From NCBI GenBank assembly GCA_009782085.1, contig WQUN01000256.1, positions 1 to 8,397 on the forward strand: a stretch of DNA of 8,397 bases. The letters run 5' to 3'. A program made the position numbers and the translations under genes. This document shows, piece after piece, positions 1 through 4,919 of this stretch. The stretch's first letter is position 1, and each line of letters opens with the position of its first letter. The stretch is from Bacillota bacterium. Lineage in GTDB: Bacteria > Bacillota > Clostridia > Lachnospirales > WQUN01. The notes under the pieces are model-generated. The model saw only the letters and a program-made list of their open reading frames with translations. It ran no database searches and was not told the origin of the DNA.

Positions 1-94
1 AACTGTCCAGAAATAACATGCACATTTTTTTGAAACGACGAACGCTTCTACGGCGTTTCAAAAAAATATTTGATCAGTTTATTTCTGGACAGTT
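1..94. repeat. Fold-back inverted repeat, MITE-like
   Basis: The outer arms are a perfect 16-bp inverted repeat, AACTGTCCAGAAATAA at 1-16 and its complement at 79-94. Inside is a second perfect 13-bp pair, TTTTTTTGAAACG at 25-37 and its complement at 54-66. The whole 94 bases can fold on itself and contains no gene. This is the shape of a miniature inverted-repeat element or of a paired transposon end. The left arm begins at the first base of the window, so the true left edge may lie outside. It ends 5 bases from the stop codon of the minus-strand gene at 100-306 and could also block transcription there, although no T-run follows the outer stem within the window. Confidence 0.6.
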
Positions 95-99
95 CCTTA

Positions 100-306
100 C
101 TATTTTTTCCTGGCCGCCTTGCCCCTCTCGAATTCCGGGCACCTTAGCACCCGGAACGACTCGCCGAAGTCCTCGTTGTCGCCGATGAAGCTTTTCTCGG
201 CGGTCCACCCCGGGACCGGCGAATGCCGCCTGAACCAGCCGCATCCGTTGCCGTTCGCGTTTGCGCACTCCCAGCATATCGTATCGGCCAACTGCTCTGC
301 GGTCAT
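100..306 (-). CDS. Small Cys-containing protein, phage/element type, function unknown
   Basis: The gene encodes 68 residues. ATG at 306 is chosen because GGAGG lies 7 bases upstream; a longer frame reaches 327 but lacks such a site. The protein has CWEC at residues 12-15, a third Cys at 23 and a fourth in the motif RVLRCPEF near 55, so a small metal-binding fold is possible. The aromatic and Cys pattern (CWxC, GWFRR, PVPGWTAEK) recalls short hypothetical proteins of clostridial prophages and mobile elements; that is a recollection of pattern, not an identification. It is the second gene of a two-gene minus-strand unit, 24 bases after the stop of the gene at 331-525. No enzymatic function can be assigned. 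Confidence 0.6.
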   Translation of the reverse strand: MTAEQLADTICWECANANGNGCGWFRRHSPVPGWTAEKSFIGDNEDFGESFRVLRCPEFERGKAARKK

Positions 307-330
307 AGCTTCGCCTCCGCGCATCAAGTT

Positions 331-525
331 TTAATTCGGAAATATCCGGTAAAACATCCTGTACGCGCATTCCGCGCAAAACAGCTCTCCATAGATGTCA
401 AAAAAACCGTCAAAGTCATGGAGTCCCGAATCGCAGGCCGCACACCGGCGTCTCGGCAAAGGCTCGTCCCTCAGCCCTCCCGTCGCGTTTTCGGCCAATA
501 AAATCTCCGGCCGCGTCAAACCCAC
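331..525 (-). CDS. Small zinc-ribbon-like protein with paired CxxC motifs
   Basis: The gene encodes 64 residues. GTG at 525 is preceded by a GGGGGG-type ribosome site about 6 bases away. The protein has CAAC at residues 28-31 and CAEC at 50-53, with the aromatic acidic stretch DFDGFFDIYGELF between them. Two CxxC knuckles about 20 residues apart are the usual layout of a treble-clef or zinc-ribbon module, so binding of one zinc ion is inferred. The N-terminal 25 residues show no motif. It is first in a unit with the gene at 100-306 and is transcribed from the promoter at 576-604, divergently from murA. Many phages and integrated elements carry such small zinc proteins; a specific role is unknown. 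Confidence 0.6.
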   Translation of the reverse strand: MGLTRPEILLAENATGGLRDEPLPRRRCAACDSGLHDFDGFFDIYGELFCAECAYRMFYRIFPN

Positions 526-575
526 AAATATCCCCCCTTGTCCGGCAGTTATGCATTGTTATCACGTGCTATATT

Positions 576-604
576 ATTGTATTGTATTTCCGTCATTATG
601 TCAA
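576..604 (-). promoter_or_regulatory. Sigma-70-type promoter for the small Cys-protein pair
   Basis: Reading the minus strand, TTGACA (604-599) is followed after exactly 17 bases by TACAAT (581-576). That is a perfect -35 and a five-of-six -10. Transcription would start near 569, about 44 bases before the GTG at 525. Confidence 0.7.
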
Positions 605-672
605 GACCTTTTGTCGGGAAGCCGCGTTTCCCCGCTTTGCGAGGGAATCCGGCGGCAAAATACCGTATGTAT
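605..672. other. Divergent intergenic stretch with imperfect hairpin
   Basis: This lies between the minus-strand promoter and the murA promoter. It holds an imperfect stem (GCCG and TTCCC on one side, GGGAA and CGGC on the other, about 619-655). It has no T-run on either strand, so it does not look like an intrinsic terminator. No gene is supported. Confidence 0.3.
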
Positions 673-702
673 TTCACACGCCCATTTTAACGCGCATATA
701 TT
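673..702 (+). promoter_or_regulatory. Probable murA promoter
   Basis: TTCACA at 673-678 (five of six to TTGACA) is followed after 18 bases by TATATT at 697-702 (five of six to TATAAT). Transcription would start near 709, immediately before the 9-bp hairpin at 711-739. Confidence 0.5.
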
Positions 703-710
703 GAAACATA

Positions 711-739
711 TTTGAAGCCGGAGGATTTTGGGCTTCAAA
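711..739 (+). promoter_or_regulatory. murA leader hairpin with GGAGG in its loop
   Basis: TTTGAAGCC (711-719) and GGCTTCAAA (731-739) form a perfect 9-bp stem around an 11-base loop. The loop contains GGAGG (720-724) a few bases before TTG (728-730), which is in the murA frame. The likely main ribosome site for murA is the separate GGAGG at 745-749. If the promoter at 673-702 is right, this hairpin is at the extreme 5' end of the mRNA, where it could protect the message or modulate initiation. Confidence 0.45.
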
Positions 740-760
740 GACGTGGAGGTGGTGATTTAT

Positions 761-1693
761 ATGGGCGAATACCAGATTTTGGGAGGAAAACGGCTGAGCG
801 GCCGGCTCCGGATAACCGGCGGCAAAAACGCCGTCCTCCCGATTTTGGCTTCAACCGTTATAAACAAGGGCGAAAGCGTAATACACAATTGTCCGATGAT
901 ATCCGACACGCTTACCACCGTCGCAATTCTGAAAAGCCTCGGCTGCTCCGTGAAGACCGAGGGCTCGACCATGATCGTCAACTCCGCCCCGGCGTGCAGA
1001 TGGGAAGTGCCGGAGGAGCTCGTCAGGGAAATGCGCTCGTCGACGCTGTTCATGGGCGGGCTCCTCGGGAGGTTCGGGAAGGTGACGATCTGCCGGCCGG
1101 GGGGCTGCGACATAGGCGAAAGGCCCATCGACCTGCACGAGGCCGCCCTGACCCTTCTGGGGGCGCACATCCGGAAGGAACACGGATTTTTATACTGCGA
1201 AACGGAGGGGCTCTCCGGCGCGAAGATAGTGCTCGGCTTCCCAAGCGTGGGCGCCACGGAAAACGCAATGATCGCGGCGGTCTGCGCGGAGGGCGACACG
1301 TCGATCCAAAACGCCGCGCGGGAGCCCGAGATCGTAGACCTGCAAAAATTCCTGAACAGCATGGGCGCGGACGTGCGGGGCGCGGGAACGGGACGCATCG
1401 AGATCACGGGCGGCAGGAGGCTCGGCAGGGCCGAGCACACGGTCATGCCGGACAGGATAACCGCGGGGACCTATCTCATCGCAGCGGCGATAACCGGCGG
1501 CAACGTGCTCCTGACCCACGTGGCGCCCGATCACCTGACCCCCGTGACGTCGAAGCTCCAGGAGGCGGGCTGCGAGATAAAGGAGGGGGCCAGCACCATC
1601 TTCCTGGACGCCCCCTCGGCCCTGCGCTCGGTCAGCCGCATAAGAACGCAGCCGCACCCCGGATTACCGGAGCGCGTCAAGGGACGGTTTTGA
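761..1693 (+). pseudogene. murA: murA 5' part: UDP-GlcNAc enolpyruvyl transferase, interrupted after residue 301
   Basis: MurA transfers enolpyruvate from PEP to UDP-GlcNAc, the first committed cytoplasmic step of peptidoglycan synthesis and the target of fosfomycin. ATG at 761 is preceded by GGAGG at 745-749. Visible family landmarks are K22-N23 (substrate binding), the PGGC motif with C116 equivalent to the catalytic, fosfomycin-alkylated Cys115 of E. coli, and RPIDLH at 121-126. The authentic sequence runs to Gly301. Then TTA replaces the Phe codon and nine element-encoded residues lead to TGA at 1691-1693, giving 310 residues against about 420 for the family. It lacks catalytic Asp305 and the C-terminal substrate-binding arginines, so this form should be inactive. 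Joining 1665 to 4839 restores a 421-codon frame. Many clostridia have a second MurA, which would explain how the insertion is tolerated; that cannot be checked here. Confidence 0.93.
1655..1669 (+). other. attL: left recombination site in murA
   Basis: CACCCCGGATTACCG. It shares 13 of 15 positions with 4828-4842, including the uninterrupted CCGGATT at 1659-1665. Host murA ends here and element DNA begins at 1666. The TT at 1664-1665 is the likely crossover dinucleotide, because it is the symmetry centre of the reconstructed attP. Confidence 0.8.
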
Positions 1694-2141
1694 AAATCCT
1701 CTTTTTTATCCCGGCCGCCAGGATCGCCGCCCGTGACCTTCCGGCGTATTCCGGCCCGACGCCGTATTTTTCCAGCATACGCAGCCTTGCGACATACCTC
1801 GCGCGGCCGCGCGCGAACTCCTCGATCCCGGCCGCCAGGCTCCGCCTGAGAAACACGGCCGCGTCCGCCCTGGCGGGTTTCCGGATCCCCGGCCGGCGCT
1901 TTTTAATGACCGGGGCTATGTTGTACGCAAAGATCCTGGCCCCGCCGGGGCTCTGGCGAAGCGCCGCCCTGAGAGCGCGCAGCCCGGCCCTGCCGTATCC
2001 CGCCCATATTTCGTCTTTATTTTGCTCATAATAATCGCGAAGCGCCTTCGCGTCGTTCGATATTACGGTGGTCTTTCCGGTTTCGGTGTCCATGAAAATC
2101 CCGTGCCAGTTTTTTGCCAAAACCGCGCTGTAAAAAATCAT
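1677..2141 (-). CDS. Element-borne basic protein of 154 residues, function unknown
   Basis: ATG at 2141 is preceded by GGAGGGA (2153-2147), 5 bases away. A longer in-frame extension to 2306 overlaps the upstream gene and has no better start. The N-terminal third is polar and mixed (HGIFMDTETGKTTVISND near residues 13-30). The rest is rich in Arg, Ala and Lys and looks helical, ending IKKRIFKTV. The charge suggests nucleic-acid contact, but I see no helix-turn-helix, zinc or catalytic signature and recognise no family. It follows the gene at 2158-2352 by 16 bases and is surely co-transcribed. Its stop lies 12 bases inside the left end of the element. Candidate roles are excision control or a cargo function; neither is shown. 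Confidence 0.65.
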   Translation of the reverse strand: MIFYSAVLAKNWHGIFMDTETGKTTVISNDAKALRDYYEQNKDEIWAGYGRAGLRALRAALRQSPGGARIFAYNIAPVIKKRRPGIRKPARADAAVFLRRSLAAGIEEFARGRARYVARLRMLEKYGVGPEYAGRSRAAILAAGIKKRIFKTVP

Positions 2142-2157
2142 TCGTATCCCTCCAGGC

Positions 2158-2352
2158 TTATGTTTTTCTTTCGCATTGCCGGGAAACGCCGGATCGCTCA
2201 CGCCGATCGGCTTTCCTGTACCCGAGGGCCCTGGCGAATCCGTCCCAATCCCGCTCCCCGCCGCCGTCTTCCTTCGTCTCCTCTGTCCCGCCGTCTTCGG
2301 GGACAAGCGTTATCCGGTACCGGATTTTCCCGATCAGCGCCGTCGCGGCCAT
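2158..2352 (-). CDS. Element-borne small charged protein of 64 residues, function unknown
   Basis: ATG at 2352 is preceded by GGTGAGGAT, a good ribosome site; an upstream in-frame start at 2406 lacks one. The N-terminus (IGKIRYRITLVPEDGG) looks like a beta strand pair. It is followed by a Glu/Gly-rich stretch and an Arg/Lys-rich tail. No known motif is recognised. It is first in the minus-strand unit transcribed from the promoter at 2439-2467. In size and charge it would fit a recombination directionality factor, which in serine-recombinase systems are small, diverse and hard to recognise, but nothing in the sequence proves this. Confidence 0.55.
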   Translation of the reverse strand: MAATALIGKIRYRITLVPEDGGTEETKEDGGGERDWDGFARALGYRKADRRERSGVSRQCERKT

Positions 2353-2407
2353 ATCCTCACCCCATAAATAATATGAGAGAGAAGCTGTCCCGGGTGAGCG
2401 ATTCATA

Positions 2408-2437
2408 TTGACAATTTGTATGTATATCTATCATACT
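2408..2437 (+). promoter_or_regulatory. Possible plus-strand promoter facing the minus-strand one
   Basis: TTGACA at 2408-2413 is a perfect -35. Candidate -10 boxes are CATACT at 2432-2437 (18-base spacer) or TATCAT at 2429-2434 (15-base spacer). Neither is ideal. It would read toward the regulators with a leader of about 120 bases. Confidence 0.35.
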
Positions 2438-2444
2438 TATGATA
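2429..2444. promoter_or_regulatory. Perfect 7-2-7 operator-like palindrome
   Basis: TATCATA-CT-TATGATA is a perfect dyad. Each arm contains TATCAT, a near-consensus -10, on opposite strands. A protein bound here would cover the -10 of the minus-strand operon and of the possible opposing promoter at once. Confidence 0.55.
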
Positions 2445-2467
2445 CACACACGGCGGAGTCCTGTCAA
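2439..2467 (-). promoter_or_regulatory. Promoter of the minus-strand element operon
   Basis: Reading the minus strand, TTGACA (2467-2462) is followed after 17 bases by TATCAT (2444-2439). That is a perfect -35 and a five-of-six -10. The start would be near 2432, about 80 bases before the ATG at 2352. Confidence 0.65.
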
Positions 2468-2495
2468 TATACAAATTGTAAATTTTATAAGCATA

Positions 2496-2538
2496 GTATC
2501 TTTTCAGGATACAACTATTGTGTGTCTTCCCGGGATAC
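2496..2538. promoter_or_regulatory. GTATC...GATAC dyad and repeated GGATAC near the regulator promoter
   Basis: GTATC (2496-2500) and GATAC (2508-2512) form a spaced dyad. GGATAC occurs at 2507-2512 and again at 2533-2538, 26 bp apart, flanking the -35 of the promoter at 2518-2546. This is a candidate second operator type, distinct from the ACAA...TTGT sites. Confidence 0.3.
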
Positions 2539-2546
2539 TATATAAT
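2518..2546 (+). promoter_or_regulatory. Probable promoter of the regulator genes
   Basis: TATAAT at 2541-2546 is a perfect -10. At 17 bases upstream lies TTGTGT (2518-2523), a weak -35 of the kind that needs an activator or a favourable context. Transcription would start about 12 bases before ATG 2565, leaving only the ribosome site as leader. Confidence 0.55.
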
Positions 2547-2564
2547 GCACATAGGAGGGATTCC

Positions 2565-2912
2565 ATGGACAGCAAAAGCAATCCGCGACGCATGGACAAC
2601 CTGAGACGGCTGAGGAAGGAAAGGGGCCTTACGTGCGAAAGCCTCGGGACATTGGTCGGCGTGAAAAAATCCGCCATGTCCAAATACGAAAGAGGCGAGA
2701 TCCAGCCCAGCAAGCAGGTCCTGGAGAATATCTCCGAGGCTTTGTGCTGCACCGTCGATTATCTCCTGGACAAAGACGAAAGCGCGCACGGCGCGGCCCA
2801 GAGAGCGGCGGGTCTGGACATGGAAGTCTTTAACGGTTTGACGTTAAGCGAGATCGGCGCCTTGTCAAAAATTGCGCAAATTTTTAAGGAGCAGCGGAAC
2901 GCCGCAAATTGA
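2565..2912 (+). CDS. Xre-family helix-turn-helix regulator 1
   Basis: The protein has 115 residues. ATG at 2565 has AGGAGGGA at 2553-2560. A Cro/C1-type DNA-binding domain spans about residues 12-70: NLRRLRKERGLT, then ESLGTLVGVKKSAMSKYERGEIQPS as the helix-turn-helix, then LENISEALCCTVDYLLDKDE, the usual closing helix. After a linker, residues about 92-110 form a helical tail, GLTLSEIGALSKIAQIFKE. That tail is repeated in the next gene product and may mediate dimer contacts. It is followed after 19 bases by regulator 2 and is likely co-transcribed with it. It probably binds the dyads at 2411-2521 or 2429-2444 and sets expression of the element genes. Repressor or activator cannot be distinguished. 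Confidence 0.9.
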   Translation: MDSKSNPRRMDNLRRLRKERGLTCESLGTLVGVKKSAMSKYERGEIQPSKQVLENISEALCCTVDYLLDKDESAHGAAQRAAGLDMEVFNGLTLSEIGALSKIAQIFKEQRNAAN

Positions 2913-2931
2913 TGTAAGGAGTTGGGTCTTA

Positions 2932-3273
2932 ATGACCGTAGGCAAGAAAATTAAAGACGCGAGGAAATCCCAAAACATATCGCAGGCCGATCTCGCCTCC
3001 AAAGCTGGGCTTTCCCGGTCATATCTGGGAGACGTGGAGCGGGACAGGTACAACCCCAGCGTGGAAACGCTGATGAGGATCGCACAGGGGCTTAACACAG
3101 AGGCGGGCCACCTCATGGACGGAATAGTCTCCCAAAAGCTCCGCGACGAAAAAGCGGAGTTCCTGGCCTTTGACCGCCGGGAGTTCCGCGGCCTGACGCC
3201 CGATGAGATCGAGACCCTGGCGGGCATCGCCGCGATGTTCAAAAAGGCCCGGACGGGAAGGGAAAAAGAATAA
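2932..3273 (+). CDS. Xre-family helix-turn-helix regulator 2
   Basis: The protein has 113 residues. ATG at 2932 is chosen because TAAGGAG (2915-2921) lies 10 bases upstream; an earlier in-frame TTG at 2872 lacks such a site and overlaps regulator 1. The DNA-binding domain spans about residues 4-63: KIKDARKSQNISQADLASKA, SRSYLGDVERDRYNPSVETL and MRIAQGLN, very like SinR/ImmR-class domains. Residues about 87-106 carry GLTPDEIETLAGIAAMFKK, the same tail motif as regulator 1. The two may form heterodimers or act as opposing regulators of the same operators. It sits 68 bases upstream of the recombinase on the same strand, suggesting joint transcription or control of it. Confidence 0.9.
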   Translation: MTVGKKIKDARKSQNISQADLASKAGLSRSYLGDVERDRYNPSVETLMRIAQGLNTEAGHLMDGIVSQKLRDEKAEFLAFDRREFRGLTPDEIETLAGIAAMFKKARTGREKE

Positions 3274-3341
3274 AACAAGCCGCCTATTTCCCCATGCCGG
3301 AATAATATACTGATATCCATTTTAGGATCGGTGGTGGCGTC

Positions 3342-4919
3342 ATGACCGTTGCTCTGTACATGAGGATGTCCACCGACAAACAGGAGAGTTCCATAGACAG
3401 CCAGGAGCGCGCCCTTCGCGCCTACGCCGCGTCAAGGGGCATGAAAGTGACCGCCCGCTACGCCGACGAGGGCGTCTCGGGGCGCTCCGCGGCCAAGCGG
3501 CCTGCGTTCATGCGCATGATCGAGGACAGCGGCCGCGGCGGCTTCGACGCCGTTCTGGTGTTCGACTCGTCCCGCTTTGCCAGGAACCTGGAGGAATCCA
3601 TCGTCTACAAGTCCGCTTTGAGGAAAAACGGCGTGGAGCTGATTTCGGCCACGGAGCCGACCCCGGAAGGGGACGGCGCTCTCCTGACCGACGCCATGCT
3701 GGGCGCACTGAACGAGATGCACTCCCGCAAGCTCGCGGCGGCCGTGCGTCGCGGCATGGAGTACAAGGCCGTCCAGGGCTTTTACCAGGTGCCTCCCCCC
3801 TTCGGGTACAAAAAGGCGGGCCGGGAAACCGTCGTGGACGAGGCGGAGGCCGGCGCGGTGAGGACGGCGTTCCGGCGCTTCCTGGAGTGCGGCTCCTGCC
3901 ACGACACGGCCCAGGAGCTGAACGCCATGGGGATGTTCAAGCGAAGGGGGGGCCTGTGGCAGGGGCGCGACATCAGGCGGATGCTCTCCAACCCCGCCTA
4001 CATGGGCGCGGTGTTTTACGGCGGCGGGGTCTATCCGGGCAGGCAGGAGGCTATAGTCGGGCGGGAGACCTGGGAGGCCGCGGCGCGCGGGCTGCCGTCC
4101 GGCGCGAAAAAGACCCGGCCTCCTTCCTCTTATAAGCACTGGCTGTCCGGGCTGATAAAATGCGCGGCATGCGGGGGGACGATGGGCTTCCTCTCGGACA
4201 GGGGGCGCGGGAGTTTCAGGTGTTCCAGATACGCCAACGGCGCCTGCGGCAAATCCGGCTATACAAGCGCGGCCGTCATGGAGGCTCTGGCCGACACGGC
4301 CCTGCGCGCCTTGGCTGAGGGCGCCGGCGGCGAGTATCTGCCGGGCGCCGGGGTGGCCATTGGGCGAACAGATGGGCAAGCCGATGGGCAAGCCGATGTA
4401 CGAACCAATGTGCCGGCAGGTGGGTTAGCCGATGGGACAGCCGATGGGCAATCCGATGTGCCGGCCGGTTCGGACGGCTATTCGGGCGCGGAGAGCCTTC
4501 GCAGGCGGATGAAGCGCCTGGAGGAACGGCTCAGGAGGCACAAGGCCGCCTACTCCGAGGGCGTGGACACGCTGGAGGAGTACCGCGAGAACAGGCGCAA
4601 ATACGAGAGCGCGAAGGCGGCGCTGCTCCGGGAGGCCGAGCTGGCAAAAGCCGCGGAGAAGGCGGAGGAGGCCGGGGCGCTCGGCCTTTTGGACCTGATC
4701 GGACTGTTGACGGACAAAGACGCGGGCAATAAAATAACCTCCGCCCAAAAAAGCGCGGCGATAAGAAGCGTGATCCGCGAAATGGTCTTTGACAAAAACG
4801 CGGGAGAGCTGAAAGTATACTGCAGAACACTCCGGATTCCCGACCGACATGCAGCCGCCGACGCTGGCGCTGCTGTCGGTGGCGAAGGGGATCAGCGTCG
4901 TGGACGAGAACGTCTTTGA
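3342..4919 (+). CDS. Large serine recombinase (integrase/excisionase type)
   Basis: The protein has 525 residues. ATG at 3342 is preceded only by a weak GGTGGTGG-type site. The resolvase-type catalytic domain spans about 1-140, with R8 and nucleophile S10 in YMRMSTDKQ, and DSSRFAR at 75-81. The recombinase DNA-binding domain is about 145-255. A zinc ribbon has C274, C277, C294 and C302. A tetrapeptide repeat occupies 343-378. A long charged coiled coil runs about 383-452. This is the layout of CisA/SpoIVCA, TndX and phage integrases. It should integrate and excise the surrounding element by 2-bp staggered cuts at the CCGGATT sites. Codons after residue 499 lie in host murA DNA: 26 residues, stop at 4917-4919. 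In the excised circle the frame would instead continue for 121 residues to a stop at 2029-2031. No active-site residue is missing, so it looks functional. Confidence 0.95.
   Translation: MTVALYMRMSTDKQESSIDSQERALRAYAASRGMKVTARYADEGVSGRSAAKRPAFMRMIEDSGRGGFDAVLVFDSSRFARNLEESIVYKSALRKNGVELISATEPTPEGDGALLTDAMLGALNEMHSRKLAAAVRRGMEYKAVQGFYQVPPPFGYKKAGRETVVDEAEAGAVRTAFRRFLECGSCHDTAQELNAMGMFKRRGGLWQGRDIRRMLSNPAYMGAVFYGGGVYPGRQEAIVGRETWEAAARGLPSGAKKTRPPSSYKHWLSGLIKCAACGGTMGFLSDRGRGSFRCSRYANGACGKSGYTSAAVMEALADTALRALAEGAGGEYLPGAGVAIGRTDGQADGQADVRTNVPAGGLADGTADGQSDVPAGSDGYSGAESLRRRMKRLEERLRRHKAAYSEGVDTLEEYRENRRKYESAKAALLREAELAKAAEKAEEAGALGLLDLIGLLTDKDAGNKITSAQKSAAIRSVIREMVFDKNAGELKVYCRTLRIPDRHAAADAGAAVGGEGDQRRGRERL
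4368..4475 (+). repeat. 12-bp tandem repeat coding a tetrapeptide array inside the recombinase
   Basis: Nine in-frame 12-base units are related to GCCGATGGGCAA. They read TDGQ, ADGQ, ADVR, TNVP, AGGL, ADGT, ADGQ, SDVP and AGSD (residues 343-378). GCCGATGGGCAA itself occurs exactly at 4380-4391 and 4440-4451. The array sits between the zinc ribbon and the coiled coil, a hinge in this enzyme class, and is not part of the usual domain set. Confidence 0.75.
4828..4842 (+). other. attR: right recombination site in murA
   Basis: CACTCCGGATTCCCG. It shares CCGGATT (4832-4838) and 13 of 15 bases with the left site. Host murA resumes at 4839. Joining its left half to the right half of attL gives CTCCGGATTACCGGAG, with perfect 6-bp arms around ATTA, the dyad expected of a serine-recombinase attP. 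Confidence 0.8.

Larger units (their letters stand above)
2411..2521. promoter_or_regulatory. Three ACAA...TTGT dyads, probable regulator binding sites
   Basis: Related short dyads occur at 2411-2419 (ACAA-T-TTGT), 2470-2480 (TACAA-A-TTGTA) and 2511-2521 (ACAA-CTA-TTGT). The first two also form an exact 11-bp inverted repeat with each other (2411-2421 and 2469-2479). They sit on or beside the -35 boxes of the promoters here, as expected for Xre-type repressors. Confidence 0.45.
1666..4838 (+). mobile_element. 3173-bp serine-recombinase element inserted in murA
   Basis: The boundaries are fixed by two independent facts. The flanking CCGGATT copies (1659-1665, 4832-4838) align the junctions, and removal of exactly 3173 bp rebuilds an in-frame 420-residue MurA. 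Cargo in order is a minus-strand pair (1677-2141, 2158-2352), a control region, two Xre regulators (2565-2912, 2932-3273), and the recombinase (3342 to beyond the right end). No relaxase, coupling protein, capsid or replication gene is visible, so by itself it is an integrative element without transfer functions. It resembles the skin-type intervening elements, where a large serine recombinase excises the insert and repairs the gene, but is far smaller than skin. I do not recall a described element at this murA site. Confidence 0.88.

Noticed and set aside
712..2031. Open frame of 439 codons on the plus strand overlapping murA and the element
   Set aside because: It runs out of frame through clear murA sequence and then antisense to the minus-strand gene; the product is low-complexity Arg/Gly/Pro. 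Its last part matters only as a possible continuation of the recombinase in the excised circle.
3432..4391. Open frame of 319 codons on the minus strand inside the recombinase
   Set aside because: A shadow of GC-rich coding sequence on the other strand; composition biased to Arg, Gly, His and Pro with no family pattern.
1659..4838. Simple transposon insertion with target-site duplication
   Set aside because: No transposase and no terminal inverted repeats at the element ends. The 7-bp match is better explained as the shared core of recombination sites, since a serine recombinase is encoded and the reconstructed attP is symmetric.
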